From: Rhizobium sp. AC27/96
GTDB lineage: Bacteria; Pseudomonadota; Alphaproteobacteria; Rhizobiales; Rhizobiaceae
Reading direction: 5' to 3'
DNA length: 64,000 bases
Assembly: GCF_001692325.1 (NCBI RefSeq)
Contig: NZ_LXKN01000001.1
Span: 1,240,001-1,304,000, forward strand
Position numbers and translations under genes: made by a program. The number at the start of each line of letters is the position of its first letter. The first letter of the stretch is position 1. Shown piece by piece: positions 53,899 to 63,479 of this stretch. The notes under the pieces were generated by a model. It had not been told where the DNA came from, made no database searches, and was given only the letters and a program-made list of their open reading frames with translations.

Positions 53899-56448
53899 TT
53901 AGGCAGCGCGATAGCGAGCCTCGGTAACATTGTAATCTTCGTATCCCACATCACCCTCGCCTGTGCGGAACCGATCGATCTTTTCGGAAAGCGTATCGAC
54001 GCGTTGACGCAGACCATGGATCTCGGCGTTGTTCTCCTCGACCATTGCCGCATTCCGCTGGGTAATCAATTCCACTTCGGCGACGGCACGGGTCACTTCC
54101 TCGATGCCCGTCGACTGTTCCGAGGTCGCGGAAGAAATATCGGAGACGAGCCTCTGGACGCCGGTAACGTGGCTGATGATCTCCGCCAGCGCAGCGCCGG
54201 TCTGCTCGACCAGGCGGACACCGTTCTGCACCTGGGTGGAGCTCGCCGAGATCAACCCCTTGATTTCCTTTGCCGCATTGGCACAGCGCTGCGCCAGCTC
54301 GCGCACTTCCTGTGCCACGACGGCAAAGCCGCGACCCGCCTCGCCGGCACGCGCCGCCTCGACGCCTGCGTTCAATGCAAGAAGATTGGTCTGGAAGGCA
54401 ATCTCGTCGATGACGCCGATAATGGTGGCGATCTTCTCGGAGGAACGATTGATCTCGCTCATGGCGCCAACAGCCTTGGCAACCACTTCGCCGGATTGGG
54501 TCGCATAGGCCTGCGTCTCGTTGACCGAAGTCGCGGTCTGCCGCGCGCGGTCTGCCGTCGAGCGAACCACGTCGCTCAGGCGATGGAGAGCCCGTGAGCT
54601 TTCCTCGAGAGCGGCCGCCTGCTGCTCGGTGCGCCGCGCCAGGTCGTCGGCCGACATGGCGAGGTTGCCAGTGCCGCCCTTGATCTCTTCGGCGGTATAG
54701 CGAACATCCGTCAGCGTCTCGCGCAGCGCCTCGATGGCGTGATTGTAGGTGAAGGCCATTTCAACGAAGTCGGCCGACAGGTCTTCGCGCATGCTTTCTT
54801 CGAGATTGCCGTCGGCAAGCTTTGAGAGAACATCGGCTAGCGCGTTGAGCGCCTGTTTCTGTTCGGCTTCGATACGGGCGCGCTCGGCGGCGCGGCGCGA
54901 GGCTTCTTCCGCCGACAGCGCCCGGGCGCTCTCCGCTTCGCGTTCCAGCCGGACGTTTTCCAGCGCAGCATCACGGAAAACACTGACGGAGCGCACCATG
55001 TCGCCGATCTCGTCGCCGCGATTGCGCCCATCGATCGCCACGTCCAGATCGCCACTTGCAAGCCGCGTCATGACCTCGGACACCCGCTTCAACGGTCCGC
55101 GCAGGGTTTCCACCAGCATCAGGCCGCCGACGATGGCGAGCAGCGTGCCGAGGATCATCGCGATCACGGAGACATTGGCCGAGCGCTCACTGTCTTCCTT
55201 GCCGATTTCCTGTGCCTGGGCGACGAAGCTGCGAAGCGACGTCATAGCATCGGCCAAAAGGGCGTTGGACTGAACGCGTGTCGTTTTCCAATCGGCTGCC
55301 GTCTGCAGCAGATCGGCCGAGCCATTGGTAAGGCCATCGATCAGCGGCTGCACATGAGCGGCAAAATCACGCATGGTGGCGTTGGTCTGCCCGAGCGCGG
55401 AGATCTTCGCGGCGGCAACCTGCAGATCCTTGAGATCCGCCATCACGGGTTCGCGCGAAGCAGCATCACGAACATTCTCCATGCGCGAGGCATGCAGTGT
55501 CAGGCGATCAACGATGCCCAGAGCCTCGTCGACATGGTCGAGAAGCTCTTTCTGACCGTCGATGATCTTGTCGAGGCTGACGAAACGATCGGCGGCAGTA
55601 TCGCTGTTCTTGGCCGATTGCAGCGTCATCTCGCCTTCGATCTTCACGAAGCTCTGCAGGATCGGCCCCATCGCCTCGACCTTCTGGTCGGGCGTACCGG
55701 AGCTTTTCAGGACGGCATCGAGCTTGTCGGCAGCATCGGAGGCATTGTTGACGAGCGCCGCGCCGCGCTTGGAAACCAGAGCCTTCGATACCGTGACCTG
55801 CTTCAAGATGGCGTCGGCATAGGTGCGCGCATCGGAAATTTCTTCGGTGGAATCGGCTGCCATCTGCACCTGGATGCGCAGATTGCTCATCTTTTCCGAC
55901 AGACCCTTATAAGCGGCTGCATCGTAGAGCAGCTCCTTGGCGAAGGTTTCCTTGTCGCTGAAATCCTTGCGGATGATATCGATCTGCTTGCCGGCGGCCT
56001 TGCCTGTCGCTTCGATGTTCTGCACAGCCTTGCGGATGGTCTCGACGTCGCTGTCCTGCTTCTGCCGGATAGACCAGAGCGTCGCTTCCTGCGTGCGCAT
56101 CTTGGCGGCGAGCTCGGCGACGGTAGTGATCTTGTCGCGCTGGTCATCGCTCAGCAGCCCGCTCAGGCGATGCACGCCCTGCTCTTGCGCATCGATCTTG
56201 TCGGCGAGCGCCTGGCGCGTCTCCTCCGATGGACCAGCTGTGAATTCCTGAAGGGCGGCTTGCAGATTTTCGAAATCGCTGATGTTTTCGATCGTCGCGC
56301 GCGTCACGGTCATATGACCGTTCAGAATATTGGCCGTGTGATAGCCGACCAGGCCGACACCGGCGATAAGAACCACCAAGGGCACTACGAAGATGAGGAC
56401 CTTGGTAACAATCCGGCGGCTTTGCAAAAGACGATCAATGAAAAACAT
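53899..56448 (-). CDS. Methyl-accepting chemotaxis protein with large periplasmic domain and double HAMP
   Basis: 849 residues from the ATG at 56448; a TTG four codons earlier is possible. A first transmembrane segment is at about 15-35 ([16 protein letters not shown]), followed by a long helical periplasmic sensor to about 425 and a second segment. Two HAMP-like modules come next ([17 protein letters not shown] and [10 protein letters not shown]). The signalling hairpin has the tip [19 protein letters not shown]. No CheR-tethering pentapeptide is seen at the C-terminus. Ligand unknown. Confidence 0.93.
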   Translation of the reverse strand: MFFIDRLLQSRRIVTKVLIFVVPLVVLIAGVGLVGYHTANILNGHMTVTRATIENISDFENLQAALQEFTAGPSEETRQALADKIDAQEQGVHRLSGLLSDDQRDKITTVAELAAKMRTQEATLWSIRQKQDSDVETIRKAVQNIEATGKAAGKQIDIIRKDFSDKETFAKELLYDAAAYKGLSEKMSNLRIQVQMAADSTEEISDARTYADAILKQVTVSKALVSKRGAALVNNASDAADKLDAVLKSSGTPDQKVEAMGPILQSFVKIEGEMTLQSAKNSDTAADRFVSLDKIIDGQKELLDHVDEALGIVDRLTLHASRMENVRDAASREPVMADLKDLQVAAAKISALGQTNATMRDFAAHVQPLIDGLTNGSADLLQTAADWKTTRVQSNALLADAMTSLRSFVAQAQEIGKEDSERSANVSVIAMILGTLLAIVGGLMLVETLRGPLKRVSEVMTRLASGDLDVAIDGRNRGDEIGDMVRSVSVFRDAALENVRLEREAESARALSAEEASRRAAERARIEAEQKQALNALADVLSKLADGNLEESMREDLSADFVEMAFTYNHAIEALRETLTDVRYTAEEIKGGTGNLAMSADDLARRTEQQAAALEESSRALHRLSDVVRSTADRARQTATSVNETQAYATQSGEVVAKAVGAMSEINRSSEKIATIIGVIDEIAFQTNLLALNAGVEAARAGEAGRGFAVVAQEVRELAQRCANAAKEIKGLISASSTQVQNGVRLVEQTGAALAEIISHVTGVQRLVSDISSATSEQSTGIEEVTRAVAEVELITQRNAAMVEENNAEIHGLRQRVDTLSEKIDRFRTGEGDVGYEDYNVTEARYRAA

Positions 56449-56780
56449 GCGGCGCCCCAAATGGATCTAATAAGTATCCGGCGATGGCGGGACGGTCATT
56501 CCTGCTGCGCTACCGTAGATGCTTCTGCCTCATGCAAAACCTCCGCGACCCTCCAGAAATAAGATTGAATAAGCATTAATCGGGGCAGCAAAAGCCGGCC
56601 GGACAGGCAAAAATCTACAACCGGCGCTTTATCTCACCACCAAAACGCGAAAATCGCTCAACCGCAACAACTCTGCTGCGTTGCACAATCGAATTCGCTC
56701 GATGGCGGCCGACAAGCGATTCCAATTTGCTTGAAACGGCGCTACTCCAGAACGGTATCTCCGGGGACTCATCTATATCA
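56449..56780. other. Divergent intergenic region before the DMT exporter
   Basis: 332 bp between the chemoreceptor and the exporter gene. I see no gene, terminator or repeat in it, and no confident promoter. Confidence 0.6.
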
Positions 56781-57692
56781 ATGCAATTGACCAAGAACAC
56801 GCAGGGTGCGCTTTTGATGGCCGCATCCATGGCCGGCTTCTCCTGTAGCGATGCGCTGTCGAAAGCGATCGTCGCTTCCATGAATGCCGGGCAGATCATC
56901 TTCATCCGCGGCCTGTTCACAGCGTTCATTGTCTATCTGCTCGCGCGCAGGATGGGGGCACTGCGATCCTGGAAGGTCATACTGCAACCGATGATCGCCC
57001 TGCGCATCGCCTGTGAAGCGATAGCGGCCGCCACCTACATCACCGCGCTTGGCATGATGCCGATCGCCAATGCCTCCGCCATTCAGCAGGCCGTGCCGCT
57101 GGCAGTGACACTCGGAGCAATGATATTTCTGAAGGAACCCGTGGGCTGGCGGCGTTGGGCGGCCATTCTGGTCGGCTTCATCGGCGTGCTGATCATCATC
57201 CGGCCCGGACCGCACGGCTTTACCCTGGCTGCCTTGCTCGTGACAGCCTGCATGTTCGCGACCGCCGCCCGCGATCTGGCGACACGCTGCATCGACAAGA
57301 ATGTGCCCTCACTGATGGTGACGGTGTGCACCGCGATTTCGATTTCCGTCTTTGGCGCGCTCTGCATCGTTCCCCTCGGCGGCTGGCAGCCGGTGAGCAT
57401 GACATCGCTCCTGCAGATCCTGCTGGCATCCGTCCTCGTGCTCATCGGCTATCAGGCCGTTATCCTCGCTATGCGCACCGGCGAGATTTCCTTCGTCGCG
57501 CCGTTTCGCTATCTGAGCCTTATCTGGTCTTCGCTGCTCGGCCTGATCGCTTTCGGCGAGATGCCCGACGGCTGGGCCATCATCGGCGCCGCGATTGTCA
57601 TTGCCTCCGGCATCTATACATTCTATCGGGAAAACAAACGGCGTGCTGCCGAGCGCGTTGCGCAGGAAGCAGAACCGCGTATTCCCGCCTGA
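56781..57692 (+). CDS. DMT-superfamily (EamA) transporter
   Basis: 303 residues from the ATG at 56781. About ten hydrophobic segments form two EamA repeats; the first covers about 10-140, with I-F-I-R-G-L-F-T-A-F-I-V-Y and the glycine-rich A-I-L-V-G-F-I-G-V-L-I-I-I-R-P, and the second about 150-290. The pattern fits inner-membrane exporters of metabolites such as RhtA/YdcZ-like carriers. Substrate unknown. It lies 10 bp before mobA and may share its transcript. Confidence 0.87.
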   Translation: MQLTKNTQGALLMAASMAGFSCSDALSKAIVASMNAGQIIFIRGLFTAFIVYLLARRMGALRSWKVILQPMIALRIACEAIAAATYITALGMMPIANASAIQQAVPLAVTLGAMIFLKEPVGWRRWAAILVGFIGVLIIIRPGPHGFTLAALLVTACMFATAARDLATRCIDKNVPSLMVTVCTAISISVFGALCIVPLGGWQPVSMTSLLQILLASVLVLIGYQAVILAMRTGEISFVAPFRYLSLIWSSLLGLIAFGEMPDGWAIIGAAIVIASGIYTFYRENKRRAAERVAQEAEPRIPA

Positions 57693-57702
57693 GGTCGTTG
57701 CC

Positions 57703-58353
57703 ATGTCCGGCTTCATTGCCAATACAGAACTTGTTCCCGTTGTCCTGCTTGCCGGCGGCAGATCGAGCCGCATGGGCTCGAACAAGGCTTTCGCCTCGCT
57801 CGGGGGAGAAAGCCTTCTGTCACGCGTCGCCGGGCGGCTCGGTAAACGCGGGCAGCATCCCATCGCACTGAACGCAGATGCTGATTGGCCCGACGCCTTG
57901 GGCTTGAGGCTGGTTCCCGACAGAATTCCCGGAAAACTCGGCCCTCTCGCAGGCGTACTCACCGCGATGCAGGATACGGCCCTGCACTATCCGCAAGCCT
58001 CGCATGTCGCGACCGTACCGATAGACAGTCCTTTCTTCCCTTTCGGTCTTATCGAGCTGCTGGCAGACGCCATCCAGGGCCGCGATGAAATTGCAGTCGC
58101 CACATCGCTCGGCCGCGATCATCCCGTTTTCAGTCTTTGGCCCGTATCGGCCGCCGCCGACCTTGAAAGCTGGATCGTGACCGACACGAAACGGCGGGTC
58201 AGCGATTTTCTCACCCGCTACGAGGTCCGCCGAGTGGATTTTCCCGCGATTGAAACGCCAATCGGCCCTCTTGATCCGTTTTTCAACGTCAACACGCCTG
58301 ATGATCTGGCCGACGCGGAAAAATGGCTGGCAGCTCTGGAAACCAAGGCATGA
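57703..58353 (+). CDS. mobA: Molybdenum cofactor guanylyltransferase
   Basis: 216 residues from the ATG at 57703, 8 bases after GAGG. The nucleotidyltransferase motif L-L-A-G-G-R-S-S-R-M-G-S-N-K is at 15-28, with G-P-L-A-G-V-L and P-I-D-S-P-F-F metal-binding region. It transfers GMP from GTP to Mo-molybdopterin to give bis-MGD used by enzymes such as nitrate reductase. It is translationally coupled with mobB by an ATGA overlap. Confidence 0.93.
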   Translation: MSGFIANTELVPVVLLAGGRSSRMGSNKAFASLGGESLLSRVAGRLGKRGQHPIALNADADWPDALGLRLVPDRIPGKLGPLAGVLTAMQDTALHYPQASHVATVPIDSPFFPFGLIELLADAIQGRDEIAVATSLGRDHPVFSLWPVSAAADLESWIVTDTKRRVSDFLTRYEVRRVDFPAIETPIGPLDPFFNVNTPDDLADAEKWLAALETKA

Positions 58354-58880
58354 CAAAATCCCGCCCGAAAATCTTTGGCATTGCTGGCTGGAAGAACTCC
58401 GGCAAGACCGGTCTTGCCGTTCGCCTGGTCACCGAATTTACCCGGCGCGGCTACCGGATCTCCACGATCAAGCACGCGCATCATGATTTCGACATCGACA
58501 AGGTGGGTGCGGATAGCTTCCGTCATCGCGAGGCCGGAGCACATGAAGTCACCATCGTTTCGGGCACGCGCTACGCCATCATGCACGAATTGCGCGGTGC
58601 GCCGGAGCCAAGTTTTGAGGAAATACTGGCGCGCCTCGCTCCGTGCGACCTCGTGCTGATCGAGGGCTATAAGCGGGAACCGATCCCCAAGATCGAGGCG
58701 CGGCGCCTCGAAGCTGCCAAACGCGAGCCGCTCGCCCCCCAGGACCCGCATATCGCTGCCATCGCTGCCGATCACGCAGTGGAAGATGCCGGCTCGCTTC
58801 CGGTATTCGATCTCAACGACACGCTGGCGATCGCCGATTTCATTGCGGCGACTGTCGGTCTTCATAAGCCGGCAAAATAA
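58350..58880 (+). CDS. mobB: Molybdopterin-guanine dinucleotide biosynthesis protein B
   Basis: 176 residues. The P-loop G-W-K-N-S-G-K-T is at about 14-21, with the conserved I-K-H-A-H-H-D-F-D-I-D and D-L-V-L-I-E-G-Y-K. It binds GTP and assists MobA. It starts within the mobA stop codon. Confidence 0.93.
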   Translation: MTKSRPKIFGIAGWKNSGKTGLAVRLVTEFTRRGYRISTIKHAHHDFDIDKVGADSFRHREAGAHEVTIVSGTRYAIMHELRGAPEPSFEEILARLAPCDLVLIEGYKREPIPKIEARRLEAAKREPLAPQDPHIAAIAADHAVEDAGSLPVFDLNDTLAIADFIAATVGLHKPAK

Positions 58881-58882
58881 AA

Positions 58883-58904
58883 GGTCGCCGGCTTCCCGGC
58901 GGCC
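58883..58904. terminator. Hairpin between mobB and the OmpA-family gene
   Basis: GGTCGCCGG/CCGGCGGCC, a 9-bp stem with one G-T pair and a 4-base CTTC loop, between convergent stops. No T-run, so moderate. Confidence 0.55.
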
Positions 58905-58927
58905 TCCATTCCTGCGTCGGCGAATGC

Positions 58928-61405
58928 TTACCGGTTGGAGGCAACCGGGCGCACCAGCGGCGTGATGCGCCGGATGGTAACGCGGCGGTTTTCCTGCGAC
59001 GGGCCAGTCGTATTCACCTTCAGATATTGCTCGCCATAGCCCTGGGTGACCAGGTTTTCAGCCGGGATGCCATAGACATCGCTAAGGACATTGGCGACCG
59101 ATTCCGCACGCTGGTCCGACAGGATCAGGTTGCTCTGGGCTGAGCCCACGGCATCCGTGTGACCTTCGATGAGGAAGGTTTCGGTCGGATCACGCTTGAC
59201 GATTTTCGATATGCCGTCGGCAACACCACGCAGCGTGCTGGCCTGCGACATCGGAATATCGGCGCTGCCCGTCGCAAAGGTGATCGTATCAAGGTCGATA
59301 CGACGGATCTTGTCACGGATACGAGCCGAGTAACGGACTTCGTTGACCGAGTAGATCCGCTCGACCGGTTCGACCGGCGGCTCGCGCAGGAAGTCGTAAT
59401 AATCAGTGTTACGGTTGGATGCCGTGTCGATGATGTACTGGCTCAGCGGAATGAGCAGGCGCATCGGCGGCAGGCGGTCGCCCGGATCGCGGAAATAGTC
59501 GTCATGATCCGGCTGGTCTTCCAGCTCCGGCGAGTAGAACAGCACATATTCGCGGCCACGGGCATCGATGCGCGAGCGCTGGATGATGTCGCCATAGCGG
59601 TTGCGAATGGTGACGATGCGATCGCCGTCAGGCCGATCGATCGTCTCGCGATAGCGATCCCGCGGCAGTTGCTCGTAGCTCGGACGCTCACCATCACGAA
59701 CGAAGCGATCGCTGTCATCGTGGCGAACGACATAGGTGTTGTCGACGTTAATGACGGTGCGATTGTCCTGATTGATGATGGTCTGGATCGTGTTTCCCTG
59801 CGGTGGCACGAAATCCGGCCGGCGATCGATCCGGCGGCCCTGCTCGCTCGTTACCGCCTCCATCTTGACGGGCGGTTGCGGCTGGCCACCGGCAGGCACG
59901 CGCTGCGCGTCCGCGTCGGAGGTCGGCGGCTTCGTATAGGCAGGCGGCGGCTGCTGGGCCGGGTTGGTCTGCGCCTGGCCATTCTGGCCCTGACCGGCCT
60001 TCCCATGGTCACCCTGTGCACCGGGGGCGCCCGGATTCTGTCCGCCGTTTAGATGTTCTCCGCGACGAACCGCATCCTTCTGGCTGTCCAGAACGGCGCT
60101 GCCGTTTTCGACGGGAAGGATGACCGGGCCGCTGGCAGAACCCGGATTCTCGGCGATCTTCTTGCGTCGTTCCAGTTCCTGGGGCGAAACCTGCTCGGCT
60201 GGCGGCACCTGAATTTCGCCAGCCTGCTGGCCGGTACCGTTTGCCGGCGCAGGTGTTGCCGTACCCGGAGCGGCGGTCTCGGCGCCATTGGCTGGCTGCT
60301 GCTTGCCGGGTTGCGGCGTTGCCTGATTTTCAGGCTGAGCCGGCTGACCCTGCGGCTCGCCCTTTGTGGCCGGCTGCTGTGGATTGGCGGCGGGCTGTTC
60401 GCCCTGCTGCTGGTTCTGAGGCTGCTTGCCATGCGTCTTGTCGCCCGGCTTCTGCCCCTGCTCCGTGCCGGGCGTTGCCGGGGTACCCGGCTGGGTTTCC
60501 GGCTGAGCCTGCGTTTCCGGCTGGGCCTTTTGGCCCTTCGATGGCTGGCCGGCAGGCGTCTGCGGCTGTTCGGCGGGCTGCTGCGCCGGCGTCTCGGGCT
60601 GGCCCTGCTTCTTCGGATGAGCATTCTGTTCAGGCTGAGCCTGCTTTGCCGGTTCCTGCTGAGTTTGCGGTTCGGCGGTGGCAGGTGCTTCCTTCTGAGC
60701 GGGCGCCGGCTGCTGGGCCTTCGGCTCAGGCTTGGCCTTTGGCTCCGGTTTTGCTTCCGGCTGTGCCTCGGCGGCAGGCTGCTGCTTCTCTACCTTCGGT
60801 TCCGGAGCCTCGGCAGGCTGCTTTGCCTCGGGCTGCTTGCCCTTCTGCTTGGGTTGCGGCGCTTCCGGCTCGGCCTCGGGAGCTTTAGCCTTGGGCTGCG
60901 GCTTTGCCTCCGGCTGAGCCTGCGGCTGCTGTTCTTCAGTCGGCTGCTGATGCTTCTTCGGCGCCGGCGCCTCGGCTGCGGGCTCCTTGGCTTCGGGCTT
61001 CGGCTGCTCCTGTTCGGCGGGCTGCTGGCGCTGCGCCTTTGGAGGCTGAGCTTCCGGCTGCTCCTTCGGCGGTTGCTCCTTAGGCGGCTTCTGCTGCTGC
61101 TCGCCTTCGGGCTCGGCCTGCTTCATCTGATGCTTCGGTTCTTCGGGCTTCTGGCCCTGCGGCTCGCCCTGCTCGCCCTCGGCAGGCTTCTTGTGCTTGA
61201 GCTGCTCTTCTTCCGGCTGCGCGGCCGGAGCCTCCTGCTGGGCCACTTCGAAACTTGCGGTAGCAGCCGTCGCTCCAGTGATTCCATTGTTCAACGGCGC
61301 GATGGGCTGCTCACGCAGCGCCGCAGCAACCGCCGGCTCGAATACGAGCGAAAATGAAAGCAGCGGAAATGCGGCGCTGGCAAATAGTCTGGATCGCTTA
61401 CCCAT
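58928..61405 (-). CDS. OmpA-family protein with very long Pro/Ala/Gln/Lys-rich segment
   Basis: 825 residues from the ATG at 61405 (GAGGAG upstream). A signal peptide covers about the first 28 residues. A low-complexity segment rich in P, A, Q, E and K occupies roughly residues 45-440. A linker and a conserved domain with V-V-R-H-D-D, G-E-R-P-S-Y-E and P-E-L-E-D-Q-P-D-H follows to about 690. The C-terminal OmpA-like peptidoglycan-binding domain has I-E-G-H-T-D-A-V-G, S-D-Q-R-A-E-S-V and G-Y-G-E. It is presumably tethered to peptidoglycan in the periplasm or outer membrane. Function unknown. Confidence 0.88.
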   Translation of the reverse strand: MGKRSRLFASAAFPLLSFSLVFEPAVAAALREQPIAPLNNGITGATAATASFEVAQQEAPAAQPEEEQLKHKKPAEGEQGEPQGQKPEEPKHQMKQAEPEGEQQQKPPKEQPPKEQPEAQPPKAQRQQPAEQEQPKPEAKEPAAEAPAPKKHQQPTEEQQPQAQPEAKPQPKAKAPEAEPEAPQPKQKGKQPEAKQPAEAPEPKVEKQQPAAEAQPEAKPEPKAKPEPKAQQPAPAQKEAPATAEPQTQQEPAKQAQPEQNAHPKKQGQPETPAQQPAEQPQTPAGQPSKGQKAQPETQAQPETQPGTPATPGTEQGQKPGDKTHGKQPQNQQQGEQPAANPQQPATKGEPQGQPAQPENQATPQPGKQQPANGAETAAPGTATPAPANGTGQQAGEIQVPPAEQVSPQELERRKKIAENPGSASGPVILPVENGSAVLDSQKDAVRRGEHLNGGQNPGAPGAQGDHGKAGQGQNGQAQTNPAQQPPPAYTKPPTSDADAQRVPAGGQPQPPVKMEAVTSEQGRRIDRRPDFVPPQGNTIQTIINQDNRTVINVDNTYVVRHDDSDRFVRDGERPSYEQLPRDRYRETIDRPDGDRIVTIRNRYGDIIQRSRIDARGREYVLFYSPELEDQPDHDDYFRDPGDRLPPMRLLIPLSQYIIDTASNRNTDYYDFLREPPVEPVERIYSVNEVRYSARIRDKIRRIDLDTITFATGSADIPMSQASTLRGVADGISKIVKRDPTETFLIEGHTDAVGSAQSNLILSDQRAESVANVLSDVYGIPAENLVTQGYGEQYLKVNTTGPSQENRRVTIRRITPLVRPVASNR

Positions 61406-61774
61406 ATGGGGTCTCCTCTTATGATCTTTGTCTGCCGAATTGCGAATCTCAGCGGGCAAGGCGATGCCCCACGATCCGGGCCATTTTCCGGTTCTCGTGA
61501 GGCTGAATCGCGGCAGGCCGCTATATGTTCCCAAACTATTAGGTGGCTGCAATTAACCCTGGCTGAATGGGCCGGACGGCTTTCGTTCACATTTCCCCGC
61601 CACCCGTCCGGGTTGCTGGCAGATCGCGGGGCAACGATAGCCTTCGTAATTCCAGTTGCAATTTCCAAAAAAAAAGTACGAATATCGCCGCAAGGCGGGT
61701 CACCGACCCGCTCCACTCGAGCCGGACGCCAATCAACAATAATGAGCTGCCGGCCACCAACAGAGAGGATCAAT
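61406..61774. other. Divergent intergenic region before the amino-acid ABC operon
   Basis: 369 bp. It contains a run of nine A at about 61669-61677, 100 bp before the binding-protein ATG, and no protein-like frame. The operon promoters are expected here but cannot be placed confidently. Confidence 0.5.
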
Positions 61775-62557
61775 ATGCGCATCTCCACTCGTCTTTTTGC
61801 CGCTGCGTCCTTCGCCGCGATGTCGCTCCTCGCCGGCGCGGCTCTTGCCGATGGCGACACGATCGTCTTCGGCACGGACGCGACCTATCCGCCCTTCGAA
61901 TCGCTCGATGCCGGCGGCAAGTTTGTTGGCTTCGACATCGATATAGCCAATGCGCTTTGCGACAATATGAAGGTCAAGTGCAGCTTCGTGAATCAGGATT
62001 TCGACGGCATCATCCCGGCTCTCCAGGCCAAGAAGTTCGACGCCGTCATCTCCTCCATGTCGATCACGCCGGAACGCCAGAAGATCGTCGACTTCACCAA
62101 CAAGATCTACAACACGCCGCCGGCAATCGCCGTTTCGAAGGACTCCACCATCAAGGAAGCGACCGACGAAGCCCTCAAGGGCAAGTCCATCGGCGCGCAG
62201 TCCTCCACAACGCACGCCAACTATGCGACCGTCCACCTGAAGGACGCCGAACTGAAGCTCTATCCGTCGGCTGACGAATACAAGCTCGACCTCGGCAATG
62301 GTCGTATCGACGCTGCGATCGACGACGTCGTCGTTCTGTCGGAATGGGTGAAGTCTGATGCCGGCAGCTGCTGCAAGATGCTCGGCACGCTGAAAATCGA
62401 CCCGGTCGTCAACGGCGCCGGCGCAGGTATCGCCATCCGCAAGGGCGATGCAGCGCTCAAGGACAAGCTGAACGCCGCGATCGCAGCGATCCGCGCTGAC
62501 GGCACCTACAAGAAGATCCAGGACAAATACTTCGACTTCGACGTTTACGGCGACTGA
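61775..62557 (+). CDS. Basic amino-acid ABC transporter binding protein (LAO/HisJ type)
   Basis: 260 residues from the ATG at 61775 (GAGAGGA upstream). The signal peptide M-R-I-S-T-R-L-F-A-A-A-S-F-A-A-M-S-L-L-A-G ends near A-L-A-D. The mature chain opens F-G-T-D-A-T-Y-P-P-F-E and contains F-D-G-I-I-P-A-L-Q-A-K-K-F-D-A-V-I-S-S-M-S-I-T-P-E-R, typical of lysine/arginine/ornithine/histidine binding proteins. It is periplasmic. A strong hairpin separates it from the permease genes. Confidence 0.92.
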   Translation: MRISTRLFAAASFAAMSLLAGAALADGDTIVFGTDATYPPFESLDAGGKFVGFDIDIANALCDNMKVKCSFVNQDFDGIIPALQAKKFDAVISSMSITPERQKIVDFTNKIYNTPPAIAVSKDSTIKEATDEALKGKSIGAQSSTTHANYATVHLKDAELKLYPSADEYKLDLGNGRIDAAIDDVVVLSEWVKSDAGSCCKMLGTLKIDPVVNGAGAGIAIRKGDAALKDKLNAAIAAIRADGTYKKIQDKYFDFDVYGD

Positions 62558-62585
62558 TCGCCCGTCGATTCCTTGGGAAAAGACG

Positions 62586-62617
62586 ACGGCGGAAGCTTGC
62601 TCTTCCGCCGTTTTTGT
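62586..62617 (+). terminator. Intra-operon terminator/attenuator after the binding-protein gene
   Basis: ACGGCGGAAG/CTTCCGCCGT, a perfect 10-bp stem with a 6-base loop followed by TTTTGTTTG. It lies between the binding protein and the first permease, which would lower permease expression relative to the binding protein. Confidence 0.85.
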
Positions 62618-62675
62618 TTGACAACGAAAAGAATATAAGCAGAAACGCGGCAAAAGCCGCTAGGGGAAATACAGC

Positions 62676-63479
62676 ATGAGCGGACTGTTTTCCGCGCTTG
62701 GTTCCTTGTGGACCTGGTTGAGTACAATTTTCGACCCGTTGTGTGGTCCGGCCGGATTGTTCACGGTGTTCGGCCACAATACCATACTTGCCTGTGGTGA
62801 TACCGGGTGGGGTGACGAGCTCGCCGGTGGCCTGAAGGTCACCATTGTCGTTGCGATCCTGACATTGCCGTTCGGCCTGGTCATCGGTTTCTGCGTGGCG
62901 CTGGCTCAGCAATCCGAAGAGAAATCGCTGCGTCTGGCGGCCGGCGTCTTCACCACCATCTTCCGCGGCTTGCCGGAACTGTTGACGCTCTTCATCATCT
63001 ATTACGGCGCGCAGATCGTGCTGCAATTGGCACTTGCGCATGTCGGCTACGACGGACCGGTGGAGATCAACGCTTTCGCCGCCGGCATGGTCGCATTGGC
63101 GATCGTTTTCTCGGCATATTGCTCGGAAGTGCTGCTATCTGCCTTCAGGGCAATCCCGAAGGGACAGTACGAGGCAGGCGACGCTCTCGGCTTTCACCGC
63201 GCCCGCACCATGCGCCTGATCATCCTGCCGCAGCTCATCCGCATTTCTCTTCCCAATCTCGGAAATCTCTGGATGAACCTGCTGAAAGACACGTCCTATG
63301 TTTCCGTCATCGGGCTTGCAGACATCATTCGCCAGACCGGTCTGGCCGTACGCTCGACGAAAGAGCCTTTCCTCTTCTATTCCATCGCTTGCCTACTCTA
63401 TCTGGTGCTCGCGATCATTTCCTCGGCCGGCCTGTCCTATCTTGATCGCTGGGCAAAACGCGCGGAGTTTCGCCGATGA
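62676..63479 (+). CDS. Amino-acid ABC transporter permease (HisQ type)
   Basis: 267 residues from the ATG at 62676 (GGGGAAA upstream). About five transmembrane segments. The conserved polar amino-acid permease loop E-V-L-L-S-A-F-R-A-I-P-K-G-Q-Y-E-A-G-D-A-L-G docks on the ATPase, preceded by F-R-G-L-P-E-L-L. It pairs with the next permease to form the channel. It overlaps the next gene by ATGA. Confidence 0.93.
   Translation: MSGLFSALGSLWTWLSTIFDPLCGPAGLFTVFGHNTILACGDTGWGDELAGGLKVTIVVAILTLPFGLVIGFCVALAQQSEEKSLRLAAGVFTTIFRGLPELLTLFIIYYGAQIVLQLALAHVGYDGPVEINAFAAGMVALAIVFSAYCSEVLLSAFRAIPKGQYEAGDALGFHRARTMRLIILPQLIRISLPNLGNLWMNLLKDTSYVSVIGLADIIRQTGLAVRSTKEPFLFYSIACLLYLVLAIISSAGLSYLDRWAKRAEFRR

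Noticed and set aside
60053..61357. 434-codon plus-strand frame rich in Leu, Arg and Gly
   Set aside because: It is the antisense of the repetitive Pro/Ala/Gln segment of the OmpA-family gene; the composition follows from the repeat.
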